A stretch of DNA of 64,000 nucleotides from Phaeocystidibacter luteus (GTDB taxonomy: Bacteria; Bacteroidota; Bacteroidia; Flavobacteriales; Schleiferiaceae): NCBI RefSeq assembly GCF_008933115.1, contig NZ_WBVO01000011.1:44483-108482 (forward strand). The letters are read 5' to 3'. The notes under the pieces are model-generated. The model was not told the DNA's origin, ran no database searches, and worked only from the letters and a program-made list of their open reading frames with translations. Shown here in pieces: positions 9,055 through 17,421 of this stretch. Every line of letters starts with the position of its first letter. Position 1 is the stretch's first letter. Position numbers and translations under genes: made by a program.

Positions 9055-9609
9055 ATGAAACTCATTCTCTCTCTTTCCGCGCTTATGTGCATCCTCATGT
9101 TCTCTTCTTGCAAGACCACTACCATATTTGTCCAACATGTCAATCCCTGGGAGGAAGCTACTCGGTTTATGGATAGTCTTCAAACCGAGGGAGTTGACAC
9201 TATAATTGGATATTATGATGGCTGCTCGGGATGTATCAGGGGGACAACGAAGACATATTATATCTATTGGTATTCTGAAGAATGGTATCTGACGAAGTTT
9301 AACAATTACTCTAATTTTAATGTGATTTCAAGACAAAGGGCTCCCATTGGTTTCATATCCGAAAACCTCGATAGTCTAGAACATGGGAAGCTGAGGAGAC
9401 CGGCCTTTGAATTGCTTCATTATCACTATGACCGAATACATATTATTCTACCTAATCGCACATTTGAGTTCCAGGTGAACGAGTATCAGAATGAAGCGAA
9501 TCCAATGAGTGAAAAGGTTGTATTGATTGATAAAATTCGATCAGGGTTATTGGATGTAAGAGGATGGAAAGGGTTGAGTTACAGATTTGAAAAGGTGCGA
9601 ATGGACTAG
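9055..9609 (+). CDS. Hypothetical lipoprotein
   Basis: I do not recognise this protein. The preferred start is the ATG at 9055, which gives a lipoprotein signal peptide ending in the lipobox MFSSC and a mature protein of about 165 residues. An in-frame ATG at 8971 would place 28 charged residues before the signal peptide. The mature part has a short CSGC pair (DGCSGCIRG) and many Tyr and Trp residues (YYIYWYSEEWYL). It heads an A+T-rich group of small secreted proteins and is followed by another secreted protein 22 bases later. Confidence 0.6.
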   Translation: MKLILSLSALMCILMFSSCKTTTIFVQHVNPWEEATRFMDSLQTEGVDTIIGYYDGCSGCIRGTTKTYYIYWYSEEWYLTKFNNYSNFNVISRQRAPIGFISENLDSLEHGKLRRPAFELLHYHYDRIHIILPNRTFEFQVNEYQNEANPMSEKVVLIDKIRSGLLDVRGWKGLSYRFEKVRMD

Positions 9610-9631
9610 CGTTGATTTAGTATATTCAACT

Positions 9632-10273
9632 ATGAAATTATTCGTCGCTCTCACTTTTGCTCTTACCTCCGTTTCGTCTTTTTCACAACCGTTTTGGGAT
9701 ACAACTTTTGTAGTTGACAATGTTGAGTTTACAGTGTTTTGCGGCATGTCAGATTCTGGGAGCTACGCATATCTGGCCAGCTCCGAAGGAGATACTCTAA
9801 TTATTTCAGGCGCAGCTGGTGGCATTGATATTTTCAATTTTGATGAAGATGGGTATGTCGATATTACTTTCTCATATCTCGGGAATTACCGCGTCGCTGA
9901 TTTGTATCTATACGATAAGGGCAGTAAATCTTACAGAAGAGTAGTTGGATTTGAAGAGGTTTCGGACGCCCAACGTTTCTCTGAAAAACGAGGTTATTAT
10001 TATGACTATCAGACAAGAGGTTGCGCTGACTTTAATTGGAAAAGCACACTCTTTTACATCGAGGATTTTCGGGTGATTAGTGTTGCCGAAATTGAGTTTA
10101 CTGGCTGCCCTCAATCTGAAAAGGAACGTAAACTTGAGGTTTATTCTGCTCCTAAATCGGATGAACGAATATTGCTCGAAAGCGAGAATCTTCCAGAGGA
10201 CATGTTTAATAACAAGTGGGACTTCATTAGAGACTATTGGAAGGAGAATTGGAGGTCATTTGTGGAGGAGTGA
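9632..10273 (+). CDS. Hypothetical secreted protein
   Basis: I do not recognise this family. The start at 9632 is chosen because the resulting N-terminus is a clean signal peptide (MKLFVALTFALTSVSSFSQ); the earlier ATG at 9587 overlaps the previous gene. The mature protein is about 194 residues, acidic and beta-strand-rich, and ends with a helix-like acidic tail. A segment near the middle (DIFNFDEDGYVDITFSY) looks like a calcium-loop or repeat-like turn, which is an inference only. Confidence 0.6.
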   Translation: MKLFVALTFALTSVSSFSQPFWDTTFVVDNVEFTVFCGMSDSGSYAYLASSEGDTLIISGAAGGIDIFNFDEDGYVDITFSYLGNYRVADLYLYDKGSKSYRRVVGFEEVSDAQRFSEKRGYYYDYQTRGCADFNWKSTLFYIEDFRVISVAEIEFTGCPQSEKERKLEVYSAPKSDERILLESENLPEDMFNNKWDFIRDYWKENWRSFVEE

Positions 10274-10325
10274 GAGCTGCTGTTTGTCCCGGTGGTCATT
10301 TTAACCTTCATCAGCTCAGAGTTAC

Positions 10326-11441
10326 ATGAGATACATATTATCAGCCATACTTCTGTTCAGCTTTCTATTTGCAGGAGCCGTACAACATAATAGCTCGGAT
10401 AACGATAGTCCGAGGTTAGTCAAAATGCTCGTTGGTGAAAAGAACATTTATGCGTTGAATTCAAGCGGACAAGTTTTCATTTGGGACTTAGAAAATCTAA
10501 CTAAAACCTTCGCAAGTGATACAACTATAAGATACAGTTCCATCGCCAAAGACAATTCGAACAACATCTATATCGGTACAAATGATGGCCGGATATTCAT
10601 AATAGATGTGAATGACTATTCCTTTGACGAGTACCTTGAATTAGAGGAGGACTATTACGTTTATGATATCTTCTTCAATTCCGCCAATGAACTCTTTCTT
10701 ATTATTCCTTATGCCATCTATGATCCAATAAAGGATGAAGCATGGTATGATTTCAAGCATCCACCGAGCGGAAGGATTACTAAAAGACGATTCTTGTTTT
10801 TCTTTTGGAAGGAGACAGATGTGTACTTCACTTTACCACAATATTCGTTTATCGACAGTCAAGATAGAATATGGATGACCAAGAGTTTTGGTGAATTCGG
10901 TGGGACATTACAGATTTTCGACACTCGAACAAGGTCGGAACTTGATGCAAATCTTGACAGTGTGAGATTTACTGGACTTTTCCCTCTATCGGTATTTGAA
11001 GACGACAATCAGAATATTTATATCACATCTGGCCTACAACATTTCCTCAATACGGGTGAAATTTATAGCGTAAGAGATAATGTAGCTACTTTGGTATTTG
11101 ATAGTGATGATTTCAAAGACACCACCAGAACAACTCATTCTGATAGAGGGATTTTTGTAGGCCCTGGTGCATACAATCATAATGATAACAAGATGTATTT
11201 CGCCACTACAAATGGATTTTATCGTTCTACTATTCCTAACGATGGAAGAATTAAGGAAATAGAACTACTTTTTAAACCAGACTTACTTTGGGATAGAGAG
11301 TCTCTAGCTATTGGAGTTTCTATGTCTGTTAAAAGGATTGAATTCACTGAGGATAATAGACTTATCTTTTTGACTTCCAATAACGGAATTGGAGTATATG
11401 ATGGAGAGGAATTGGTTATGCTCCATGAACACTCTAATTGA
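10326..11441 (+). CDS. Secreted beta-propeller-like hypothetical protein
   Basis: The protein has 371 residues with a signal peptide (MRYILSAILLFSFLFAGA). Several stretches read like the blades of two-component-regulator or sensor-type propellers: NIYALNSSGQVFIWDLEN, NNIYIGTNDGRIFIID, SQDRIWMTKSFGEFGGT, NIYITSGLQHFLNTGE and KMYFATTNGFYRS. No catalytic residues or membrane segments are evident after the signal. The DNA is A+T-rich compared with the nqr operon. The function is unknown. Confidence 0.6.
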   Translation: MRYILSAILLFSFLFAGAVQHNSSDNDSPRLVKMLVGEKNIYALNSSGQVFIWDLENLTKTFASDTTIRYSSIAKDNSNNIYIGTNDGRIFIIDVNDYSFDEYLELEEDYYVYDIFFNSANELFLIIPYAIYDPIKDEAWYDFKHPPSGRITKRRFLFFFWKETDVYFTLPQYSFIDSQDRIWMTKSFGEFGGTLQIFDTRTRSELDANLDSVRFTGLFPLSVFEDDNQNIYITSGLQHFLNTGEIYSVRDNVATLVFDSDDFKDTTRTTHSDRGIFVGPGAYNHNDNKMYFATTNGFYRSTIPNDGRIKEIELLFKPDLLWDRESLAIGVSMSVKRIEFTEDNRLIFLTSNNGIGVYDGEELVMLHEHSN

Positions 11442-11475
11442 TAAAAGTCCAACGAAGAGTCATACCAATCCACTA

Positions 11476-12096
11476 ATGACAAGATACCTCCTGTTCATAT
11501 CACTCGTCGCTCTAACTCAATGCAGCAACAACCGTACACCAGTCAGTGGTGCTGCAACCTCTACTCAAGATTCAACTGTGGTTCATCAGGGGGAACACTG
11601 GTTCCTAGATTCCTCAAACTTCAAATATCATGAGCTTTCTCTGTTCTCGACAGAGAGTTTGGACAAATCAGGATTAAAGAAAATAGACCGCTCCTTTCAT
11701 CAAAAGATCTTGACTCAGATTGAAGGCTTCAATTTTGACTATCATCCGTCGAATGAGAACTACTTCATGTCCATTCAAAACGACATTCATGATTTCAAGT
11801 GTGTGGTTGTTTCGCTGAACTATGGAGTGTGCTACGATGGTGTGTTTCTGCTGTTGATTGATTCAACAGGCAAGGTGGTTAATTACTTTCCGCTAACCGA
11901 GTTCTACAGTTCGTGCGACTTGTCAACAGAAACCACCACAGAGTTTGAGTCCAGCTCTAAGTTCAGAATGAAGAAGGTTACCACCGAAGCTGGGTTCACA
12001 GATTACATTACGGAGTTGGAGTTTGTAGGTGAGATTGATGTGGAAGGACAGATTGATACATTGGAGGTGTTGAGAAACGAGGAGTATGAAATATAG
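11476..12096 (+). CDS. Hypothetical lipoprotein
   Basis: The start at 11476 gives a lipoprotein signal (MTRYLLFISLVALTQC, lipid attachment on Cys16) and a 206-residue precursor. An upstream in-frame ATG at 11389 lies inside the previous gene and would put 29 hydrophilic residues before the signal. The mature domain contains several Cys and Tyr residues and the stretch VVVSLNYGVCYDGVFLLLID. I do not recognise the family. The last 11 bases overlap the next gene, suggesting translational coupling. Confidence 0.6.
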   Translation: MTRYLLFISLVALTQCSNNRTPVSGAATSTQDSTVVHQGEHWFLDSSNFKYHELSLFSTESLDKSGLKKIDRSFHQKILTQIEGFNFDYHPSNENYFMSIQNDIHDFKCVVVSLNYGVCYDGVFLLLIDSTGKVVNYFPLTEFYSSCDLSTETTTEFESSSKFRMKKVTTEAGFTDYITELEFVGEIDVEGQIDTLEVLRNEEYEI

Positions 12097-12721
12097 CCTC
12101 TCCATCCTCACCATCGCCGTCATCGTGCTTTTTCCACATGCCGGACTCATTCCCTTTTTTGGGTATTCTATTCCAATTCTACTTCTGACCTGGTTCGTCT
12201 TAAAACGGTCAAATGAGACCTTTTCAGACATCGGTTTCAGTTTTGTGCGTTTTGAACCTAAAGCCCTTTTGGTAGGTGTGCTTTGCGCTGGAGCTATCGT
12301 CGCTTTCATGCAGTTGGCCTTTAATCCGCTTTTGGATTCTATTGTGGATTTGGAATACGACGATTCGGGTTTGAACGAGACCATTCGTGGAGGGAAACTC
12401 CAGTTTTTGTTGATGGTTGCCATGGGCTGGCTCATTGGTGGAGTGTACGAAGAAATCGTGTTTCACGGGTTCATCTTTACGCGTTTGGAAAAAATGATAG
12501 GAGGGAAGTACGCCACTCAGATTAGCTTTGTGATTACCTCGCTGCTTTTTGGATTGTACCACGCTCAGCTGGGGTCATTTGGAGTGATCAATGCATTGGT
12601 CATCGGCATGGGGTATCTCGGTTTGTTTTTGTTTTTCAAGCGAAACCTGTGGTACGCGATTGTTTGTCATGGTGCGTACAATACCATCATTATGACGTTA
12701 ATCTATCTGGGATACCTCTGA
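12086..12721 (+). CDS. CPBP-family intramembrane protease-like protein
   Basis: This 211-residue protein is strongly hydrophobic and carries the three signature blocks of the CPBP (CAAX protease and bacteriocin-processing, or ABI) family. They are EEIVFHG in the first block near residue 117, FGLYH in the second, and HGAYNT in the third. The usual first block is EExxFRG, so the arginine is replaced by histidine here. Members are membrane metalloproteases or catalytically silent relatives, and the substrate cannot be inferred. It overlaps the preceding lipoprotein gene by 11 bases. Confidence 0.8.
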   Translation: MKYSLSILTIAVIVLFPHAGLIPFFGYSIPILLLTWFVLKRSNETFSDIGFSFVRFEPKALLVGVLCAGAIVAFMQLAFNPLLDSIVDLEYDDSGLNETIRGGKLQFLLMVAMGWLIGGVYEEIVFHGFIFTRLEKMIGGKYATQISFVITSLLFGLYHAQLGSFGVINALVIGMGYLGLFLFFKRNLWYAIVCHGAYNTIIMTLIYLGYL

Positions 12722-12774
12722 GAATCCATTCGATTCGTACCTTCCTGTCTCATTGAAACTTCAATCGTGCTCTC

Positions 12775-13287
12775 ATGAAATTCTCTGCGCTACTCGTATT
12801 CTTCGGTTTTCTTCTAGTGAGTTGCTCATCTGGAAGTGACCGTTCGAATAATGTAGAGGCTGCTTCAAGCCAAAATGATTCCCTGCTGGCGATTCCCACG
12901 GATCCCATAGAAGAGCTTTCTTCAGGACAGCAACTAGCCCTAGATGCGCTGGATACCTTTCAAATGAATACGGATGAAAGAGGTCGAGTCTATTCCACCT
13001 TCGCCGGATTAGAGCAGCCGTGCTATCCGCCTGATACGGTATTTACCATTTCTCAAGCTGAATTGCTAGTCGCAATGAACCAGTTTGTGGACTTGCATTG
13101 CAAGAATATGTCGGTGGAGACGCGGACACGCCTAGCGGCAGAAGCCGTCATGGCCCAAGAAGAATACACGCTAGCGCTATGTACAGATGGATCCCAAGAG
13201 CTTTCTTTTAAAAATGGCCTGCCATTGCAAGGCGTTTGGGTGATGCCGTATGTGTTGGGTAGGAGGGATGTGGTGTTGGTTTGGTGA
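12775..13287 (+). CDS. Hypothetical lipoprotein
   Basis: The 170-residue precursor has the lipobox LLVSC at residue 17, followed by a serine- and asparagine-rich linker. The mature domain has an all-helical look (SSGQQLALDALDTFQMN, then QAELLVAMNQFVDLHCKN) and three cysteines. No family is recognised. It stands alone with 53 bases upstream and 83 bases downstream free of genes. Confidence 0.6.
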   Translation: MKFSALLVFFGFLLVSCSSGSDRSNNVEAASSQNDSLLAIPTDPIEELSSGQQLALDALDTFQMNTDERGRVYSTFAGLEQPCYPPDTVFTISQAELLVAMNQFVDLHCKNMSVETRTRLAAEAVMAQEEYTLALCTDGSQELSFKNGLPLQGVWVMPYVLGRRDVVLVW

Positions 13288-13370
13288 AGCCTAGGAGGGG
13301 CTAAGTAGAAACGAAAATCTTACTCGAAGAGCTTGTCTCAAGCTAGAAGCTATCAGATTTAATCTATTCC

Positions 13371-13823
13371 ATGAAAGTATTCAAATTCTCGCAAGAAAGC
13401 GCCAAGAAGGCGGCGGAGGCCGAGATGAGGTCTCGATTGCCTTTAATACTCACGTCTGGTTTTGCCGGCTTTATTCTGGCATTGCGACAACCTGAAATGC
13501 AGCGCATGAATACCGCAGTTCTTGCCATAATCGCTTTTTCTCTTTTTGGGGTACTCGCTTTTAGCATATGGTTGGGACTAAAGCGACGCGCAAAGGCTTT
13601 GTTGAAGCATGTCTACAAGGTCGATGAAACAAGCATCGAGAGCATTTCCGCATCAGCCCAATCTGTAAAAATGGACTTGGACAAAATTGAGTCGGCCGAA
13701 GTGGGAAAGAAGGGGTTAACCCTCAAATCAAATAGCCAAAAGATGCTCATTCCAAAACATCTTGACGGTTTTGAGGAGTTGTCGAACATGATTAGTGCTA
13801 CGCAAGCCCAAGCTAAGAACTAA
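13371..13823 (+). CDS. Hypothetical two-helix membrane protein
   Basis: The 150-residue protein has a charged N-terminus, two hydrophobic segments (about residues 24-41 and 48-70) and a cytoplasmic C-terminal domain of strand-helix character. The arrangement resembles small PH-like or YcxB-like membrane proteins, but no diagnostic motif is visible, so the family is not assigned. The stop and the next start overlap as TAATG. Confidence 0.55.
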   Translation: MKVFKFSQESAKKAAEAEMRSRLPLILTSGFAGFILALRQPEMQRMNTAVLAIIAFSLFGVLAFSIWLGLKRRAKALLKHVYKVDETSIESISASAQSVKMDLDKIESAEVGKKGLTLKSNSQKMLIPKHLDGFEELSNMISATQAQAKN

Positions 13824-14389
13824 TGAAAGAGCTCCTCATTGGCTTGCTGATTACTGTTTCTAGCATTGCATGTACTTCTACTTCAGAAAAAAACAATGCA
13901 GATGCAGAAGGAAATGCCGCAGTTGTCACAACCGAACTCGACACCACAGTGATATACTGGGAAACAGATATTGATACTGTGAAAGCTGATAGTTCAATTC
14001 GTGTAGGAAATGAATACTATGACTTGAACATAGCTACATATTCTTTGAACGACAGCTCTATTTCTTGGGTAAATGATTTGAATAGGGATTTGATCTATAA
14101 AGATGTCTATCACAACCGAGCGACAACAATATCGTTAAGCGGAAAAAATGATACGATCATTGCCGCTGTTTTGGATAAGAGTGAATTTGAGGATTTACTG
14201 GATAGCGAGTTTTACAACCGATGCTATCTCAAGAACATCGAGTATGATTTTGTTAGATCAAACAGAATCTATTTCAAAGTCACTTTGATTGTGCCGGACA
14301 CTGATTGGCAAATGGATGGCATGATGGCCATATTTTATAAAACCTCCAAAAAAGGCGAGGTGGATAGTTGGTTAGATAAAAAACCCTGA
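13823..14389 (+). CDS. Hypothetical lipoprotein
   Basis: The 188-residue precursor has a lipoprotein signal (MKELLIGLLITVSSIAC, Cys17) and a flexible, alanine- and threonine-rich linker. The mature beta-rich domain has a single cysteine (NRCYLKNI). It is translationally coupled to the preceding membrane protein (one-base overlap), which suggests a shared role. The family is not recognised. Confidence 0.6.
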   Translation: MKELLIGLLITVSSIACTSTSEKNNADAEGNAAVVTTELDTTVIYWETDIDTVKADSSIRVGNEYYDLNIATYSLNDSSISWVNDLNRDLIYKDVYHNRATTISLSGKNDTIIAAVLDKSEFEDLLDSEFYNRCYLKNIEYDFVRSNRIYFKVTLIVPDTDWQMDGMMAIFYKTSKKGEVDSWLDKKP

Positions 14390-14414
14390 ATCAGAATCGG
14401 CACGACACTTCTGG

Positions 14415-14885
14415 TCACCTTTTCTCCTTTAGCTTTTCCATTTCTTTCTTTTGAGCCTCTCCGCGCATGTAGAGAGCAACGCCGATTCCGAGACCAATAA
14501 TAGGACGAATAACACGTATAAAGCTTGAGGCATCATAACTGTTGTCCGATATCCTGTATCCAATAGCGACTAGAGATCCGAGTATGGTTAAGACGCCCAA
14601 TATTCGGAAGCCTGCGCCAGTTGCAGTCCCAGAACCAGAAGTTGGAAGTGAATCTTTGCTAGATCGACGTCCACTTCCTCCCGTTCTTTCTGCGAATTCC
14701 CGCTCGAAGGACAGCTCCGCCTTTTTGATTAGTTTTTGATGCTCGACTTCGTCGTGTTCATAGGTGGGACATTCATCTTCAAAAGTTGGCTTTTCCATGG
14801 TAAGTCCACAGATAATGCCTTGCTCCATTCGGAACTTCCTATTCTCACAAACCTTGCAATACTCAAGGCGTTCTTGCATTTGCAT
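14415..14885 (-). CDS. Small cysteine-motif protein with C-terminal membrane helices
   Basis: The start is placed at the ATG 14885 (MQMQERLEYC); an ATG at 14879 is equally possible. The longer frame begins at a TTG and would overlap the next gene. Residues 8-46 follow a pattern common in small Bacteroidota proteins: CKVCENRKF, then GIICGLTMEKPTFEDECPTY, with four cysteines suggesting a metal-binding knot. A serine- and glycine-rich linker and two hydrophobic stretches (ILGVLTILGSLVAIGY and IIGLGIGVALYM) follow. The function is unknown. Confidence 0.65.
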   Translation of the reverse strand: MQMQERLEYCKVCENRKFRMEQGIICGLTMEKPTFEDECPTYEHDEVEHQKLIKKAELSFEREFAERTGGSGRRSSKDSLPTSGSGTATGAGFRILGVLTILGSLVAIGYRISDNSYDASSFIRVIRPIIGLGIGVALYMRGEAQKKEMEKLKEKR

Positions 14886-14889
14886 TCGT

Positions 14890-15360
14890 CTACCTGTAAT
14901 CGTTTTGCTTATCCTCAATCTTTCTATCCACCATTCCTTTCGTGGGGAATAGTGTAATCATTCTTAACCATACCACCGCCGCGGCTACGATGTAGATGTA
15001 GTTGCCCGTGAGAAGGAAGAAGACCAACGTAATTAGAGCCGCACCTTCATGTAAAGCCAGCTTTATGATGTGAGCTGTTTGGAGTGCGCTCAACATCTGG
15101 CTTGGCATTGTTGCCTTAACCTGCTTCCAGTTTTTTTCACCTACAATTGAGCCCAATATCATCAAGATCAACGCGGCTGGAAGGATCACTAGAATCATAT
15201 CATCCTGAGAAGTGTCTTGAGAGAAAAATGCGTCATCCTTGTGAAGAAATAGCGTAACACCACCAAATAGGGTTACTCCCATAACTAGGGCGAAGTGAAT
15301 AATCTGAAAAGTCCTTAACGCGCCTGAATCGTAGGACTCGCGCATCTGAAATCTGTCCAT
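14890..15360 (-). CDS. Hypothetical four-helix membrane protein
   Basis: The 156-residue protein has about four hydrophobic segments (IIHFALVMGVTLFGGVTLF, ILVILPAALILMILGSIV, IKLALHEGAALITLVFFLL and IYIVAAAVVWLRMITLF). It ends in a charged tail. It lies just upstream of the cysteine-motif gene on the same strand with about 4 bases between them, so the two are probably co-transcribed. No family assignment is made. Confidence 0.6.
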   Translation of the reverse strand: MDRFQMRESYDSGALRTFQIIHFALVMGVTLFGGVTLFLHKDDAFFSQDTSQDDMILVILPAALILMILGSIVGEKNWKQVKATMPSQMLSALQTAHIIKLALHEGAALITLVFFLLTGNYIYIVAAAVVWLRMITLFPTKGMVDRKIEDKQNDYR

Positions 15361-15438
15361 ATCTGAGAGCGATTTGTTGTGAGCTCGAAGATATTCAAAC
15401 CGCTCTACATATCTTGCGGTAAACTAAACTTTGAAATT

Positions 15439-16362
15439 ATGCGTCTCTTAAGTTTCGCTCTCGCGATTATGTGCAGCATTAGTGCGCTGGCACAAGAAAA
15501 GGTACTACTTAGATTGAATCTCAATCCCGGTGATGAACACGTTGCGATATACGAGTCAAGCTCTCGTACTGAGCAATCTATGATGGGTTCTGAACAAAGC
15601 GCCGAAGAAAGTCAAATGGTCCGAATCCATTACACTTGCATCGACACTACCGGTGGAATTTTCAAAATGAAGATGGATGTTGAACGTGTGACATATGAAA
15701 ACAACGGAATGCTGGATGGACTGTCCTATGATAGTGATGATCCGGATGAAGACATGGAAAAGTACGTAACCCCAGAAGGCGATATGGTCGAGATTGACTT
15801 AACGCTTTCACTTGCGGAAAATGGTAAAATTGAGGCAATTAGTGGGACGGATGCGCTAGCGGATGCATCGATAGAGCATGTTTTTGGATTCGAAGAAGAA
15901 GATCTTGAAACATTGTTGGAACAACTCAAAGAGAGTTTCACTTCTGATGCATTTACTAAGGAGTATTCTCCATGCTTAGTTGAGTTTCCAGAACACGAGA
16001 TTGGCATTGGTGATTCTTGGACAGAGATTGTGTCTGCTACAACACTCACTCCACTCACAGTGGAGATGACATACACGGTTAAAGAGATTTCTGAAACCGA
16101 AGTGGTACTCCAAGCTCGAGGACAAATTCGTACTCCCAGCGATGCTGAACCAACTGATTATAGTGGATTTGAAATGAAACAATTACTTTCCGGAAGCAAG
16201 GCTGGTACTATTAAAATCGAACGCGCGACTGGACTTGTACTGAGCGCCGAATTCGAACAAAGCCTTTCGGGAAAGATAGAGTTTCTCGCCAACGAATATT
16301 TTCCAGAAGGGCAATCTTTCCCGCTGGATAAGTTCGACTCCATGAATGTAACAACAGAATAA
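15439..16362 (+). CDS. DUF6263-like secreted protein, copy 1
   Basis: The ATG at 15439 starts a signal peptide (MRLLSFALAIMCSISALAQ); an earlier in-frame ATG at 15379 adds 20 residues with no signal character. The 307-residue protein has the opening VLLRLNLNPGDEH and the repeated MG-EQ motif of DUF6263-type proteins of Bacteroidota. A mid-protein EIGIGDSWTE and a C-terminal ATGLVLSAEFEQSLSG also fit. It is a paralogue of the next gene: both share the order of these landmarks and end in a VTTE tail. The function is unknown and it is probably periplasmic. A terminator follows. Confidence 0.65.
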   Translation: MRLLSFALAIMCSISALAQEKVLLRLNLNPGDEHVAIYESSSRTEQSMMGSEQSAEESQMVRIHYTCIDTTGGIFKMKMDVERVTYENNGMLDGLSYDSDDPDEDMEKYVTPEGDMVEIDLTLSLAENGKIEAISGTDALADASIEHVFGFEEEDLETLLEQLKESFTSDAFTKEYSPCLVEFPEHEIGIGDSWTEIVSATTLTPLTVEMTYTVKEISETEVVLQARGQIRTPSDAEPTDYSGFEMKQLLSGSKAGTIKIERATGLVLSAEFEQSLSGKIEFLANEYFPEGQSFPLDKFDSMNVTTE

Positions 16363-16368
16363 CGAATA

Positions 16369-16400
16369 CGCCCACGGAACAAACCGTGGGCGTTTTAGTT
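16369..16400 (+). terminator. Rho-independent terminator after DUF6263-like copy 1
   Basis: A perfect 9-bp stem CGCCCACGG/CCGTGGGCG with loop AACAAA (16369-16392) is followed by TTTTAGTTT. Confidence 0.85.
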
Positions 16401-16480
16401 TGCTTCTTAGTTATCGTGCACAACATGCCGATACCGTTTTGTTTCGTAATCCATACCTTGAACTAAACCGAGTTCAAATC

Positions 16481-17407
16481 ATGCGCATCTACACCCTCTT
16501 TCTTTTAGTTGTCTTCAGTCTTTCTTCCTTCTCTCAGGAGTCCGTTTCCCTTCGCCTCAATCCCGAAGTTGGAGATGAGTTCACCGTAACAGTAGATCAG
16601 AAGCAGGATATCACCCAGACCATTATGGGTATGGAGCAAAAAATCACGCAGGATCAAGCAATCCGAGTGGTGTACGAGTGCACCGGGGTTTCTAAAGATG
16701 CGATTCTGATGGACGCCACCATCGACGGTGCGAAACTGTCTACAAGTGGTGCCGTGGGCGATACGGATTACGATAGCGATAATCCATCCGATGAGGCGAC
16801 TGGACAGGCCCTCGTGTACTCAGCAATGATTGGTAGCGTCCTCAAAGCCGAGTTCAATGTTTTCGGTCAAATTGAAAAAGTGACAGGCGTAAATGCCATG
16901 ATGGAAAAAGTGGCCGATGCCTTCGATTTTGCGGAAGGTCCAGAGCGTGATGCGTTTATGGATGAGGTGGCAAAGTCTATTTCCGACGAATCCTTCGCCA
17001 AAGATTTTGGTGCCTCCATGATTACCTTTCCCAAAGAAGAAATGAGCGTGGGTGATACATGGACGAGCGAATCTACAGTTCAAACTCAAACCCTGCTAAA
17101 GGTAGTGACCACCTACACCGTGCAAGAAATTACAGATGACCAGGTGGTTCTCTCCGTCGAGGGAAACATTAGCACCGACAGTTCTAGTTCCGATCCAGTA
17201 GTGGTGAGCGGGATGGAATTGGTCTACAGCCTAGGCGGCACACAAGCAGGAAGTATTCGGATTGATCGTGAAAAAGGATGGGTAACAACTTCAACCATTG
17301 ATCTAGACATCAGCGGTGAGGTCGAAATGATGCCAAATGCCCAAGTTCCTGAAGGTCTCACATGGCCGTTGATGATTAAATCGACGATTGTAACGACCAC
17401 GGAGTGA
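16481..17407 (+). CDS. DUF6263-like secreted protein, copy 2
   Basis: The ATG at 16481 gives a signal peptide (MRIYTLFLLVVFSLSSFSQ) and a protein of 308 residues. The upstream ATG at 16400 falls in the terminator of the preceding gene and is rejected. It shares the opening VSLRLNPEVGDEF, the MGMEQK motif, EMSVGDTWTSE and a late KGWVTTSTIDLDISGEVE with the preceding gene, so the two arose by tandem duplication and then diverged strongly. The role is unknown. Confidence 0.65.
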   Translation: MRIYTLFLLVVFSLSSFSQESVSLRLNPEVGDEFTVTVDQKQDITQTIMGMEQKITQDQAIRVVYECTGVSKDAILMDATIDGAKLSTSGAVGDTDYDSDNPSDEATGQALVYSAMIGSVLKAEFNVFGQIEKVTGVNAMMEKVADAFDFAEGPERDAFMDEVAKSISDESFAKDFGASMITFPKEEMSVGDTWTSESTVQTQTLLKVVTTYTVQEITDDQVVLSVEGNISTDSSSSDPVVVSGMELVYSLGGTQAGSIRIDREKGWVTTSTIDLDISGEVEMMPNAQVPEGLTWPLMIKSTIVTTTE

Positions 17408-17421
17408 TTACCCGCCAGAAA

